DNA from: Gardnerella vaginalis ATCC 14018 = JCM 11026
Lineage (GTDB): Bacteria > Actinomycetota > Actinomycetes > Actinomycetales > Bifidobacteriaceae
NCBI RefSeq assembly: GCF_001042655.1
Contig: NZ_AP012332.1
Coordinates: 868,001-932,000 of the forward strand
DNA: 64,000 nt
Direction: 5' to 3'
In this document: one piece after another, positions 9,038 to 21,885 of the stretch
Layout: each line of letters opens with the position of its first letter
Numbering within the stretch: position 1 is the stretch's first letter
The notes under the pieces: model-generated
Seen by the model: the letters and a program-made list of their open reading frames with translations, nothing else
Database searches by the model: none
Told to the model about the DNA's origin: nothing
Made by a program: the position numbers and the translations under genes

Positions 9038-10405
9038 GTGACCGAACAGACTAAACCTGAAGAAACTACTAAACAAACTACCCCAAAGCCGCATGCGCCG
9101 TCGCCTGCAAACTTTGCTAACAAGGCTCGCGTTGTTGCTGCGGTTCCAACTATCTCGTATAGCGACGAAGATGTTAAAACCGCTAAAACCTTTGGGCGAG
9201 TTGATGAAAATGGAAACGTTTATGTTCGTGAAGGAGCTGACGAACGCGAAGTGGGTCAGTATTCTACTGGTACTCCAGAGGATGCTTTGACTTTCTACGT
9301 ACATCGTTATCTTGACTTAAAGATCAAGCTTGATCTCTTCGAAAAAAGACTTGAATCGTCTAATGTGAGACCTAAGGAAATTGATGAGACTTTAGCTACT
9401 TTAGAGGCGGATCTTAAGGAACCATCGGTAGTTGGAGACATCGCTGCTTTGAATGCTCGACACGCCGAATTGCAAGCTAAGGCTGCGTCTAAAAAAGAAG
9501 AACTTGCAAAAGCTCGCAAAGATGAATTAGATAAAGCTCTTAAAGAACGTACTGCTATTGTTGAACAGGCAGAAACGTTAGTTGCTCAAATAGGTGATTC
9601 TACAAATTGGCGCTCGCTTTCAGATAAGCTTCGTTCCCTGTTTGACAAGTGGCAGCAACATCAGCGCACTACGATTCATCTCAATAAGGCGGATGCTGAC
9701 GCTTTGTGGCAGCGATTTTCTAAAGCTCGTTCTGCTTTCACTCAAGCACGCAACGCTTGGGTTAAGGAGCGTGATACTGAAAGAAATACTGCTAAAGAAA
9801 TTAAGGAAGCCATTATTGCTGAAGCTGAAAGCTTGAAGGAATCAACTAAATGGCGTGAGACTTCTATGAAGTTTAATGCTTTGATGGATCGCTGGAAGAA
9901 GGCTGGAAATGCTGGTCGTCAGCACGACGATGAGTTATGGGCTAAGTTCCGTGAAGCTGCAGACACATTCTATCATGCTCGTCAAGAAGATAGAGAAAAG
10001 ATGAATGCTGGTGAAAAAGAAAATCTTTCCAAGAAGGAAGCTTTGCTTGTTAAGGCAGAAGCTCTTCTTCCTGTTAAAGATGAAGAAGCAGCAAAAGCAG
10101 CTCGCAAAGCGTTGTCTGAGATTCAAGAAGAATGGGACAAGATTGGTTTTGTTCCACGCGAAGATATGCGCAGAATTGAATCCCGCTTAAATGATGTGGA
10201 TAAGAAGATTAAGGCTGTTGAAGATGCTGCTTGGAAAGATGCTGACCCAGAGGCAGACGCTCGTAAGTCTAGTTTTGCTACGCAATTGAAGGCTCAGCTC
10301 GAGGAACTTGATTCTAAAATTGCAAGTGAAAAAGATGCAAAGCGTAAGGCTAAGCTTCAGGCTGAAAAAGCTACAAAAGAACAATGGTTGAATGCTATTA
10401 AGTAA
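9038..10405 (+). CDS. DUF349 domain coiled-coil protein
   Basis: A 455-residue soluble, highly charged, helical protein with several DUF349 repeats (for example SLSDKLRSLFDKWQQ and SMKFNALMDRWKKAG) and long coiled-coil stretches rich in Lys, Glu and Ala. Starts with GTG, preceded by GGAG at 8 bases. DUF349 proteins are widespread in actinobacteria and their molecular role is not established. It is transcribed divergently from hisS and ends at a strong bidirectional terminator, so it is monocistronic. Confidence 0.85.
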   Translation: MTEQTKPEETTKQTTPKPHAPSPANFANKARVVAAVPTISYSDEDVKTAKTFGRVDENGNVYVREGADEREVGQYSTGTPEDALTFYVHRYLDLKIKLDLFEKRLESSNVRPKEIDETLATLEADLKEPSVVGDIAALNARHAELQAKAASKKEELAKARKDELDKALKERTAIVEQAETLVAQIGDSTNWRSLSDKLRSLFDKWQQHQRTTIHLNKADADALWQRFSKARSAFTQARNAWVKERDTERNTAKEIKEAIIAEAESLKESTKWRETSMKFNALMDRWKKAGNAGRQHDDELWAKFREAADTFYHARQEDREKMNAGEKENLSKKEALLVKAEALLPVKDEEAAKAARKALSEIQEEWDKIGFVPREDMRRIESRLNDVDKKIKAVEDAAWKDADPEADARKSSFATQLKAQLEELDSKIASEKDAKRKAKLQAEKATKEQWLNAIK

Positions 10406-10422
10406 TTAATCATTAATCATTT

Positions 10423-10461
10423 AAATATGGGGTTACTTAATTTTTAAGTAACCCCATATTT
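10423..10461. terminator. Bidirectional terminator between DUF349 gene and mrp
   Basis: An 18-bp perfect inverted repeat (10423-10440 and 10444-10461, loop TTT) with A/T runs at both ends separates two convergent genes and can serve both. Confidence 0.88.
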
Positions 10462-10468
10462 AATAGTT

Positions 10469-11617
10469 TTATTTAACAGTTTCCATTAAAGCTTTAGCAA
10501 GTTGAATAAAGGTGTTAGATAATTGTGAATTAGCTAGGCTTCCATCCTTTTTAAAAACCGCAGGTCTGCCAGACTCTCCAATTTCTCTAATACTCGTATC
10601 TAATGGAATTTGTGCTAAAAGAGGCACATTCTTACCAAGAGCTTTACAAAGCTGGTCACTAACGCGTTTTCCGCCACCTGAACCAAAGATTTCCAAGCGC
10701 GCTCCATTATTTTCAAACCAACTCATATTTTCTACAACTCCACGCACATTAACTGGAATTTGCAACGCCATAAGACCTGCTCTAACGGCAACATCTGAAG
10801 CACTAGGCTGAGGAGTTGTAACAACCACAAGCTCCACATTAGGCAATGATTGAGCAACAGCCAGAGCCATATCTCCAGTTCCAGGCGCCAAATCTAAAAG
10901 AAGCACATCTGGGTCTGCCCACCAAACGTCGCAAAGAAACTGTTCAAGAGAACGTTGCAAGCGAGGACCACGCCACAAAATCGCACGATCTGTTCCAGCA
11001 AACATTCCAATAGAAATCAGTTTAACTCCCCAAGCTTCCACTGGCATAAGCATGCCATTCAAATTAGTAGGCTGACTTGTAACACCAAACATACGCGGTA
11101 GAGAAAATCCATAAACGTCTGCATCTATTGCTGCTGTTTTGTATCCAAGAGCCGCGAAAGTGGCTGCTAAATTGGCAGTTATGGAAGACTTTCCAACTCC
11201 CCCTTTTCCAGATGCTATAGCAAAAATTCTTGTTTTAACGCCATTTTTATTAAAAGGATTTTCTTTACGTTCCTCTTTCAAATCCGAAACAAGTTTCGCA
11301 AGCTTATCCTTACTCATAGCGCTTATATTTACGTGAGGAACAAGATTTGCATTAGGATATTTTTTTACAGCTGATTGAATTCTCTGTGTAATTACTTGTG
11401 CTAGAGGACAATCTGGAACAGTAAGTTCTATGCTTATAGTCACATCATAAGTTGGATAAGAATTATCAAAATCGCATACACTAGTGACATTTTGTTTTCC
11501 ACTTACGTGTATGCCAGTTACCATATTTAGTTCAGTAACTGAACGACCTAATTCTGGATCAATAACACTTCCTAATAGATCGTAAATGCGAGTTTCGAGT
11601 TCAATAGTGCTGCTCAT
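10469..11617 (-). CDS. mrp: Mrp/ApbC-type Fe-S cluster carrier ATPase
   Basis: P-loop ATPase of the Mrp/NBP35 family that binds and transfers iron-sulphur clusters. An N-terminal DUF59 (MIP18-like) domain covers about residues 5-95; the deviant Walker A GKGGVGKSS follows near residue 136, and DLAPGTGD is the Walker B region. The C-terminal CxxC that normally bridges the cluster is not obvious: the matching region reads VENMSWFENNGARLEIFG without cysteines, as in some actinobacterial members. It lies 9 bases downstream of ligA. Confidence 0.85.
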   Translation of the reverse strand: MSSTIELETRIYDLLGSVIDPELGRSVTELNMVTGIHVSGKQNVTSVCDFDNSYPTYDVTISIELTVPDCPLAQVITQRIQSAVKKYPNANLVPHVNISAMSKDKLAKLVSDLKEERKENPFNKNGVKTRIFAIASGKGGVGKSSITANLAATFAALGYKTAAIDADVYGFSLPRMFGVTSQPTNLNGMLMPVEAWGVKLISIGMFAGTDRAILWRGPRLQRSLEQFLCDVWWADPDVLLLDLAPGTGDMALAVAQSLPNVELVVVTTPQPSASDVAVRAGLMALQIPVNVRGVVENMSWFENNGARLEIFGSGGGKRVSDQLCKALGKNVPLLAQIPLDTSIREIGESGRPAVFKKDGSLANSQLSNTFIQLAKALMETVK

Positions 11618-11626
11618 TTTTAACTT

Positions 11627-14539
<2,913 letters not shown>

Positions 14540-14595
14540 CTATCTACCAGACAGGAGTCAATAACTGATTATAATTACTATTTAATAAGAGTTGT

Positions 14596-17500
14596 TTATG
14601 AGTTAAGCGAGCGCAAAAACTGCATTTGAACAACGTTATCTGATGAATTGTTGCTGAACAGCATTCTTGCTCTTGCGACGGAAAGCGTTCGTGCAATAAC
14701 AAACATTCCCTCGTTTACTGTTATTTTTGCGGCTTCATCTATAATCTCATAAGCTTCAACATCTGGCCATTTTGGAACATTGTTTATTTTTAAAACTTCT
14801 TCTACTTGAGACATATCATTAGGAGCTGGAATGCACTGTGACTGCATACGGCTCAGTAATTCATCAAGCTCTATTTCAATAGACTCAATTTTTCCAGAAG
14901 ATAAATTGTCTGCCATTTTATATGCTGCTACAGCAAGAGGGAAATTATCTTGCATCCACTCTGCGTAAGCAAGTCTGTAATATATAAAAGCGGCGTCTTC
15001 TCTATCAAAGCATACTGGTAATGCGTTTAGACACACTGCTTCTACAGAAGTCCAATCTTCTTTCTCTGTAAGCTGTGAAGCTAACTTGAGATGAGAAATA
15101 ACATATGTTGGAGCGTATGAAACCATTGTGTTTAAGTGTTTTAGTGCATCCTCATGCCTGCTGAGTTGAGTTAGTAAGTCTGCTAACTCCATATACGCGT
15201 AAAAAAGACCATCTGGTATAAGTATCATACGTTCATTTTGGGTTGCAAATATTCGATTGTATACAACTCGCTCTGCGTAGGAATTAAAGTATCTTGGTAC
15301 AACATCGTTGAAGGAAAACATGGAATCGAAATGTTTTACTGCATTTTCGTATTCTTCGATGGCATTTTCCAAGTCTCCACTCATAAATTGCTCATGAGCA
15401 TGAAGTCTCATATTATAAATATCTTTTGAAACTTTAAAAGATATTTCGGGTATTTCTTTTTCGTCTATTAAAGCGCTTGTTATAAGATTTGCTTTCTCAT
15501 TTAATTCTGGATCGTCAATACTTTCCACAATATCCATTGCCATACGAGCTTTTTCTGCATTAGATATCATTACTTCTGACGATATGTGATGAAAATCCGC
15601 AACAGCCTGTTGTAATAAATCTTCTCTTTGAATTGAAAGACCTTTAGAGTTGGTAGTACCTAATGTTTTTTGAGATTTGATGTCAAAAATTACATCTGAA
15701 AACTCAGGTTCTTCCTGTGCTCCATGAGGAGAAAAACAACTATCTCTCAGATCAAAGCTTGGTTCAATCGGGTTTAATGCGCCTTCTTCATCTATTTTCA
15801 TATTTGCGTTAAATTTTTTGTATGCGCCAAGAGGATTATTCAACCCATTTGCACGAATATGTTTTATAAAAGATTCGCGATTGAATGTGACTGTCAATAA
15901 AGACTTTACAGTTGGGTATTTGCTAAAAGCATCCATAGGATCAGGTTCAATAGGATCTGATCCAATATCGTTCGTATTGCTATCACTAATCTCAGTATCA
16001 CTGTAGCTATCACTAGAATTTATCGATTTGCTACCAGTGGCTTTATTACTACTATCAGGCACAGTCACTTCATCTTCGTGAAGAATAGTATGATTAGTGA
16101 AGTTTTGTAAATCTTGCACATTCGCTAGTCCGTTATTAACATCTCCATGAATATCTCCATCTTTAGGATCGCCTTTAGAACGAGCTGCCTCACGATTCAT
16201 ATTATTCAAAGCATTAATTGTTTGATTTAGGATTTTACTCATAGCATCATCTTGAGCAGCAACCATTTCTTCTAAGCCTATTGAATCTAATCTTATAGAT
16301 ACATTCTGTACTTCTTCACTTGCTCCAAATGCAAGGGTTGCCATGATTATTCCAAGTCGAAGATTGTAATCAGTTGTCATACGAGACTTATCTGCATTAG
16401 TTAAAGTAATCCATTTTTGGTTAGCAGAATCAAATCTTCTAGTAGGCATCATCGAACTGCCAGTTGCCATAAATGCTAATGCAACATTACCGTCTTCTAG
16501 ATTAGAGCGAAAATCAGTATCAAACCTAAATGGTAAATAAAGACTTCTAATTAATCCAGATAATCTTTGCCTATAAGACCATTCGCAATTAGAAGATCCA
16601 TCTGACTTGTAAATATAAAGGTCGTTAGATTTTTTTGCAGTATTCCACAAGTGCATTAATGGGCGAATATTGTCGTCTTGTAAAGGATTACCAAAACTAT
16701 TCATATCCAATTCGCCGTTAGCACAAAACGCTGGATCTTCTATAAACGATAAATCTATTTCAGATATTTGACCAAAGTTTACAGAATTTTCCGTTAAATT
16801 ACCGCCATTAGCGCAATTTTCTTCTAAACAACTACTAATGGACTGGAAACGGTTAATAGCACCTTCTATTCGCAATACTTTCAACGCAGCTTTTGCTTCT
16901 AAAGAATCATCCCATACTAGGAAATTAGCGTCTGAAACTTGCGACTTTTGCAAATGTAAGCGTTCTGCTCCATGAACAGCTTCAAGCGGACCACTATGTT
17001 CTAAAGCGCCAGAATCTAACATAAGATAAGCAAAATATTTTTCCATTGACGAAACACGCAAACCTGCTTTTTCCGCCACTTTTGAATCCATAATGCTTCT
17101 TCTAATAGCTCCAAGAGGGGCTTCCTTTGTAAGACGCCTAAAAATATTGCCAGATCCGAAACCGCTAAACGCTCTAGTTATATCTGGAATAAAGAACGAT
17201 GCAAAGAAAGATGTTGAAATAGCATCGCAGTATGAAAGATTGCAACGGAGTCTGTCAGGAAGCAAAACTCTAGTTTCTTCAAGAGTATATGCTTCTTTTT
17301 TGTCATTAACTTTACGAATCCAAGATGATACCCATTGCATGCCTTCATCTTGTGATAGCTGAACAACTACATCTCCTCTTATAACAACTAAATCAGATTC
17401 ACGATTATTTTTATTGATTGAATTTACTTTTTTACGCGCATGACTCGCATGAGTAATTTTCCTATCATCAACACCATAGAAACGTAACGAATCTTTAAGA

Positions 17501-17895
17501 GTCATAGAATTTTGTTCTACAAAAGATAACTCTGGTATTCTTTCCATCGTATCTTCAATAGAAATGTCATGTCCTGTATAAACACGACCTTCAAAATCTG
17601 CAACAGCAAGCTGACGAAAACGTTTGCAATCATCATTGAATAATCCAATAGCTATACCATGTTTTTTCCCAGAAAGTTTAATCCAACCTAACTTTACGTT
17701 TTTTGGCATCATTGGAAAATCTTTAAAAATATGCTTTTTAGAAAATATCCTAACTGGAATAGATTCTCTATTTTCCCACAATGTTTTAATGGTTTCCTGC
17801 ACAATCTGCATACTATCATCTGCAATATCTGAGCGATTTTTTTCACTACTTTCGGCAGAATCTATTTTCTTGCTAGATTGCACTTCGTCTTGCAT
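14596..17895 (-). CDS. Large TPR-repeat protein of unknown function
   Basis: A 1099-residue protein with no signal peptide or membrane segment, so probably cytoplasmic. Residues about 825-1010 are helical and TPR-like (for example SGDLENAIEEYENAVKHF, LSRHEDALKHLNTMVSYAP, and DNFPLAVAAYKMADNL). The first 550 residues are a folded region I do not recognise, and residues about 585-660 are a Ser/Asp/Asn-rich linker. It lies 71 bases upstream of ligA on the same strand, possibly in one transcript. Base composition looks like its neighbours. Protein-protein interaction is the only role the repeats support. Confidence 0.6.
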   Translation of the reverse strand: MQDEVQSSKKIDSAESSEKNRSDIADDSMQIVQETIKTLWENRESIPVRIFSKKHIFKDFPMMPKNVKLGWIKLSGKKHGIAIGLFNDDCKRFRQLAVADFEGRVYTGHDISIEDTMERIPELSFVEQNSMTLKDSLRFYGVDDRKITHASHARKKVNSINKNNRESDLVVIRGDVVVQLSQDEGMQWVSSWIRKVNDKKEAYTLEETRVLLPDRLRCNLSYCDAISTSFFASFFIPDITRAFSGFGSGNIFRRLTKEAPLGAIRRSIMDSKVAEKAGLRVSSMEKYFAYLMLDSGALEHSGPLEAVHGAERLHLQKSQVSDANFLVWDDSLEAKAALKVLRIEGAINRFQSISSCLEENCANGGNLTENSVNFGQISEIDLSFIEDPAFCANGELDMNSFGNPLQDDNIRPLMHLWNTAKKSNDLYIYKSDGSSNCEWSYRQRLSGLIRSLYLPFRFDTDFRSNLEDGNVALAFMATGSSMMPTRRFDSANQKWITLTNADKSRMTTDYNLRLGIIMATLAFGASEEVQNVSIRLDSIGLEEMVAAQDDAMSKILNQTINALNNMNREAARSKGDPKDGDIHGDVNNGLANVQDLQNFTNHTILHEDEVTVPDSSNKATGSKSINSSDSYSDTEISDSNTNDIGSDPIEPDPMDAFSKYPTVKSLLTVTFNRESFIKHIRANGLNNPLGAYKKFNANMKIDEEGALNPIEPSFDLRDSCFSPHGAQEEPEFSDVIFDIKSQKTLGTTNSKGLSIQREDLLQQAVADFHHISSEVMISNAEKARMAMDIVESIDDPELNEKANLITSALIDEKEIPEISFKVSKDIYNMRLHAHEQFMSGDLENAIEEYENAVKHFDSMFSFNDVVPRYFNSYAERVVYNRIFATQNERMILIPDGLFYAYMELADLLTQLSRHEDALKHLNTMVSYAPTYVISHLKLASQLTEKEDWTSVEAVCLNALPVCFDREDAAFIYYRLAYAEWMQDNFPLAVAAYKMADNLSSGKIESIEIELDELLSRMQSQCIPAPNDMSQVEEVLKINNVPKWPDVEAYEIIDEAAKITVNEGMFVIARTLSVARARMLFSNNSSDNVVQMQFLRSLNS

Positions 17896-18165
17896 ATTCC
17901 TCGTTCTTTCGTTTTAAAGCCAACTACTATTTTCGTAAAACCCGTAAAACTAAATATTTAAGTGATTTCCATACGTGTTGCATTTATTCTTACTCAAACA
18001 TTTTAAGTATAGCTGATTATCGGTTCGAAAAACACAATTAGAAGTAGAATATGTTTTAACTCTTTTAGAACAAAATCAAATTATATTTCATTTCAATCTT
18101 GTTTTAATCTAACATGTGAATGCTTTAATTGCTTTTAAAGTTTAAAAATATAAATTTTATTAACT

Positions 18166-19065
18166 TCACTTATGCAAATTCACGCATGCACCAGAAATAA
18201 TCTTAGCTAAACCGTCCATAATTTGATCCACTGGAGAAGCTGCTCTCCAGTTTAAATACAGCGAACGATATGGTTTTGGATCTTTAAACTCGCGAATTGT
18301 TAATCCTGATGGCTGAACAATTGGAGGAAGAATAGAAAGACGCGGAAGCAAAGTCACATCTTTACTTCCAACAACCATGTATCGTAAGGTTTCCAAAGAC
18401 GTAGCATAAAATTCAGACTGTTTTGCACCAACTTTTTGACATACATCTATCATGCTTCTACGCATGCAATGACCATCTTCTAAAAGTAGCACTTTTTGGC
18501 TAGACAATTGCGAAACATCAATCGGAGTTTTTTCATGACCAAACTGCGAATTTGTAGAAGCAGCCAATAAAAAGTCCTCGTCAAAAATATGTTTTACTTT
18601 CAAAGAAGATTCATTTAATTGCTCGCTTAATATTGCGCCATCAATCTGACCACTATGCAACATTTCTACAAGGCTAGCAGACTTTTCTTCAACAAATCGA
18701 ATATTAAAATTCGGCTTAACTTTACGCAAAACTGGCATTATTCTTGGCAAAAGATAAGGGCATAATGTTGGAAAAACGCCTAAAACTATAGTAGATGACC
18801 ATGGGTCTTCTAATCGCCTTGCTGCTTGATAAATACTTGAAACGTCGGCATGAATACGCTTTGCATAATACACGACTTCTCTGCCTGCTGGAGTTAGAAT
18901 TTGCTTTCCAGGAGTTCTTTCAATAAGACAAACTCCAAGCAAATCTTCTAACTTTTTAATTTGCGTAGACAACGTTGGTTGAGAAACGTGCATACGTTCA
19001 GCTGCTTTTGTAAAACTTTCCTCTTTTGCAAAAGCAATTAAGTATTCAAGTGATTTAATGTTCAC
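18166..19065 (-). CDS. oxyR: OxyR-type peroxide-sensing LysR regulator
   Basis: LysR-family activator with an N-terminal winged helix-turn-helix (residues 1-60, SFTKAAERMHVSQPTLSTQI) and a substrate-binding-like sensor domain. Numbered from the GTG at 19065, Cys200 and Cys209 lie in DGHCMRRSMIDVC, matching the redox pair C199 and C208 of E. coli OxyR in spacing and surroundings, and ATSLETLRYMV follows as in OxyR. The longer frame to 19125 adds a hydrophobic 20-residue leader that no LysR protein has, so I reject it. It lies just downstream of ahpC-ahpF on the same strand, the targets expected of OxyR. Confidence 0.85.
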   Translation of the reverse strand: MNIKSLEYLIAFAKEESFTKAAERMHVSQPTLSTQIKKLEDLLGVCLIERTPGKQILTPAGREVVYYAKRIHADVSSIYQAARRLEDPWSSTIVLGVFPTLCPYLLPRIMPVLRKVKPNFNIRFVEEKSASLVEMLHSGQIDGAILSEQLNESSLKVKHIFDEDFLLAASTNSQFGHEKTPIDVSQLSSQKVLLLEDGHCMRRSMIDVCQKVGAKQSEFYATSLETLRYMVVGSKDVTLLPRLSILPPIVQPSGLTIREFKDPKPYRSLYLNWRAASPVDQIMDGLAKIISGACVNLHK

Positions 19066-19154
19066 GTAATCATCTTTCTTATTAAAAGTAGTAAGAATAT
19101 AATATATATAAATTTTAAGTATCAAAAGCTTATGCGTTAAAAGTTAATCTAGTT

Positions 19155-20768
19155 TTACACATTTCTAATTAGATAGTCGAATGCACTAAGAGCCGCGTTT
19201 GCTCCAGATCCATATGCTGTAACAATTTGCTTATAAGGCTCATCTGTGCAATCGCCAGCAGCAAAAATGCCATGAACACTCGTGCACCCTTTTCTATCTG
19301 TTACTATTTCCGAACGATTATTTAAGCTTAGTTTGTTTGAAATCCATTTAGTATTTGGCATTAAACCAATTTGAACAAACACGCCGTCTGTGTGCAAAAT
19401 TTTCTCACTATTTTCACCATTATTAGCATTGCGATCTTTATAACGTACTGCAATAACCTTTGTTCCGTCTCCTTCTATAGAACTAAGAGCAGCACCTATT
19501 ATTACAGTAGTATTAGAAAGATTATTTAGAGCATTAACTAATATTTGATCTGCTTTAAGCGTGTTCATATACTCGATTAGAGTAACGTGATTTGCAACAC
19601 CTGCTAAGTCTATTGCAGCTTCGACTCCAGAATTTCCTCCGCCAACAACTACAACATTCTTATTTTTAAATAATGGACCATCGCAATGCGGACAGAACGA
19701 CACTCCCTTGTTTCTATATTCGTCTTCCCCAGGAATGCCAAGTGTTCTCCATGTAGCGCCTGTTGCAATAATCACTGCTTTAGCTTTTAAGCTTCCGCCA
19801 GATTTAGTACTAATTGTGTGCAATCCGTAAGATTCTTCAGCAATATCTAAAGATGTAGCCCAATCGGGAGTAAATACGTCAATGTCATATTGAGCAATGT
19901 GGTTTGTTAAATCGTTAGCAAGCTTTGCGCCTGTTGTGTGCGTTTGCGAAATATGATTTTCAATGCTTTCTGTTTCAACAACTTGACCGCCTCTGTGGTC
20001 CATAATCATTGCTGTTTTAAGGCCTTTTCTAGCTGTGTAAATCGCTGCGGCGCTTGCAGCAGGGCCTCCACCTACAAGAATAACGTCGTACGGATTTTTG
20101 GCGTTCATTTTTTGTGCTAGTGAAGAATCGCCAGAAACCTTAGAATTGCTTGAATCGCTATTTTCCTCTTGACTTAAAAGAATCGCAACTAATTCGTCTA
20201 TAGATGATCTTCCAGAAGAAATCATCTTTCCGTTTTCAAAAACTGCAGGAACACTCATTACGCCAAGAGAATCTACCTCGTCTTTAAAAGCGCTCCCTTC
20301 TACAGCAATATGTTTTACTTTAGGATTAATAATCGAAATTGTATTAAGCGATTGAACAACCTCTGGGCAATTAATGCAAGTAACAGACATGTATGTTGTA
20401 ACTTCATGACTTCCAATGCTCAAAATTGCTTTGCGCTGACCATCGCTTATTTTGGGAGCGTAACCGCTTACTTGCAAAATCGCTAAAACTAAAGAGCTAA
20501 ACTCGTGTCCAAGAGGTAAACCAGCAAAGCTTACAGACACATTAGTTTGTGGATTAAGTACTGCGAAACTTGGTTTGCGATTTACGCGACTTTTATCACC
20601 TTCTATAACAGTGATTTTGCTGCTTTGATCTGCTACTTCATTTAAAAGCTCAATAACTTTTTGAGAATTTTTACTACTATCAACATATGCAACAAGATTA
20701 ATAGGATTAACCATTTTTGTTAGTAATCCAGCAAGTTGAGTAGTTAAGTTTGAATCCAATAAAGACAT
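19155..20768 (-). CDS. ahpF: Alkyl hydroperoxide reductase subunit F
   Basis: Flavoprotein disulphide reductase that passes electrons from NADH to AhpC. Numbered from the ATG at 20768, an N-terminal tandem thioredoxin-fold domain (1-200) carries the CINC dithiol at 131-134; then an FAD domain begins at LVGGGPAASAA (about 231), the redox centre CPHC is at 359-362, and an NAD-binding GGGNSG follows. This order and length (537) match E. coli AhpF and exclude a plain thioredoxin reductase. It follows ahpC by 75 bases and is probably cotranscribed. A GTG 9 bases upstream of the chosen ATG is an alternative start. Confidence 0.93.
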   Translation of the reverse strand: MSLLDSNLTTQLAGLLTKMVNPINLVAYVDSSKNSQKVIELLNEVADQSSKITVIEGDKSRVNRKPSFAVLNPQTNVSVSFAGLPLGHEFSSLVLAILQVSGYAPKISDGQRKAILSIGSHEVTTYMSVTCINCPEVVQSLNTISIINPKVKHIAVEGSAFKDEVDSLGVMSVPAVFENGKMISSGRSSIDELVAILLSQEENSDSSNSKVSGDSSLAQKMNAKNPYDVILVGGGPAASAAAIYTARKGLKTAMIMDHRGGQVVETESIENHISQTHTTGAKLANDLTNHIAQYDIDVFTPDWATSLDIAEESYGLHTISTKSGGSLKAKAVIIATGATWRTLGIPGEDEYRNKGVSFCPHCDGPLFKNKNVVVVGGGNSGVEAAIDLAGVANHVTLIEYMNTLKADQILVNALNNLSNTTVIIGAALSSIEGDGTKVIAVRYKDRNANNGENSEKILHTDGVFVQIGLMPNTKWISNKLSLNNRSEIVTDRKGCTSVHGIFAAGDCTDEPYKQIVTAYGSGANAALSAFDYLIRNV

Positions 20769-20843
20769 TATTTTCACTTTCTATTCTTAAGTAGCAGATC
20801 TTTAGCAGTAAATTAATTATTAGAAAATCAGACTTTTAAAAAA

Positions 20844-21407
20844 TCAGATCTTCCCAACCAAGTCAATAGATGGAGCAAGTGTTTCTTCTCCCTGCTCCCA
20901 CTTTGCTGGACATACTTCTCCTGGATGGGCTGCAATAAATTGAGCAGCTTTAACTTTGCGAAGCATCTCATCTGCATTTCTGCCGATTCCATCTGCTGTC
21001 ATCTCGTAGAATTGAATATTTCCTTGAGGATCAACCAAGAATGTTGCGCGATGAGCTAAACCAGATTCCTCATTCAAAGCATTAAAGTTTTTAGAGAGCG
21101 CGCCGTTTGGATCTCCAAGCATTGTGTATTTTACTTTTGCAATAGCTTTAGAGTCATCGTGCCAAGCTTTGTGAACAAAATGAGTGTCTGTTGAAACAGA
21201 ATAAACTTCTACGCCTAATTTTTGAAGATCTTCGTAGTGATTTGCAAGATCTTCAAGCTCTGTTGGGCACACAAACGAAAAGTCTGCTGGATAGAAGAAG
21301 AATATAGCCCACTTTCCAAGAACATCATTATCGCTTACTTCTACAAATTCACCATTTTTATATCCGTTTACTTTAAACGGAAGAATATGCGTACCAATAA
21401 GGCTCAT
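20844..21407 (-). CDS. ahpC: Alkyl hydroperoxide reductase subunit C (2-Cys peroxiredoxin)
   Basis: Peroxidase that reduces hydrogen peroxide and organic hydroperoxides, recycled by AhpF. Started at the ATG at 21407 (MSLIGTH..., GGAG 7 bases upstream), it has 187 residues, the same as E. coli AhpC. The peroxidatic Cys47 lies in FSFVCPTE and the resolving Cys165 in GEVCPAKW. A longer frame to 21464 would add an unrelated leader. First gene of the ahpC-ahpF unit with a candidate OxyR site about 150 bases upstream. Confidence 0.95.
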   Translation of the reverse strand: MSLIGTHILPFKVNGYKNGEFVEVSDNDVLGKWAIFFFYPADFSFVCPTELEDLANHYEDLQKLGVEVYSVSTDTHFVHKAWHDDSKAIAKVKYTMLGDPNGALSKNFNALNEESGLAHRATFLVDPQGNIQFYEMTADGIGRNADEMLRKVKAAQFIAAHPGEVCPAKWEQGEETLAPSIDLVGKI

Positions 21408-21512
21408 AACAACTCCAATCTCTAATTGTTTATTTAAAAAATTTTCATTTTTTGCAATTAGCAATATTTTGACCTATTTGCTAAATCTAATTATTTAGAA
21501 TCAGAATTCAGC

Positions 21513-21542
21513 ATTAAAGTCATGATAGATTATTTATATCAA
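21513..21542 (-). promoter_or_regulatory. Candidate ahpC promoter
   Basis: On the minus strand TTGATA (plus positions 21537-21542) and TTTAAT (21513-21518) are separated by 18 bases, about 105 bases upstream of the ahpC start. The match is moderate in an AT-rich stretch. Its position just inside the candidate OxyR site supports it. Confidence 0.4.
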
Positions 21543-21555
21543 AAAGACTATATGT

Positions 21556-21570
21556 ATAGACAACATCTAT
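21556..21570 (-). promoter_or_regulatory. Candidate OxyR-binding site
   Basis: ATAG-N7-CTAT at 21556-21570 matches the OxyR dimer half-site. CTAT at 21567-21570 is followed 7 bases later by GATA, a degenerate start of a second half-site. It ends 13 bases upstream of the proposed ahpC -35 box, where OxyR usually contacts RNA polymerase. The oxyR gene lies 2.5 kb downstream on the same strand. Confidence 0.5.
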
Positions 21571-21678
21571 AGCGCTAGATATTGTATGTCAATAACTATT
21601 TAATAAATTTATATTTTCATAAAACAAAGATGACTAAAACAAACTAAAAAAATATGACAAAAGCAGAAGAAAAAAAAA

Positions 21679-21754
21679 TGGAGCGGACAACGGGACTCGA
21701 ACCCGCGGTCTCAACCTTGGCAAGGTTGCGCTTTACCAACTAAGCTATGTCCGC
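21679..21754 (-). tRNA. tRNA-Gly (anticodon GCC)
   Basis: Folds into a full cloverleaf: acceptor GCGGACA/TGTCCGC, anticodon stem CAACC/GGTTG with loop TTGCCAA giving anticodon GCC, and T-loop GTTCGAGTC. Discriminator T, and the CCA end is encoded (21679-21681). Eight T residues follow directly on the minus strand and may end transcription. Confidence 0.95.
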
Positions 21755-21766
21755 AAACAAAATGTC

Positions 21767-21795
21767 ATAATAGCCTGATTTCTTTTTAAATGCAA
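21767..21795 (-). promoter_or_regulatory. Promoter of tRNA-Gly
   Basis: TTGCAT (plus 21790-21795) and TATTAT (21767-21772) on the minus strand are exactly 17 bases apart; the -10 box ends 13 bases before the tRNA 5' end, a fitting distance for a tRNA gene. Confidence 0.65.
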
Positions 21796-21885
21796 GTTAT
21801 GAGTAAAAATAAAAATTTATAGTGATTTTTCTGCAATATACATGCAATTTTACGGAGTGTTGAATAAAAGAAAAATATTGATTAC

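Noticed and set aside
18490..19065. Plain LysR regulator call without function
   Set aside because: The Cys200/Cys209 pair, matching flanks and the ahp neighbours support OxyR more specifically.
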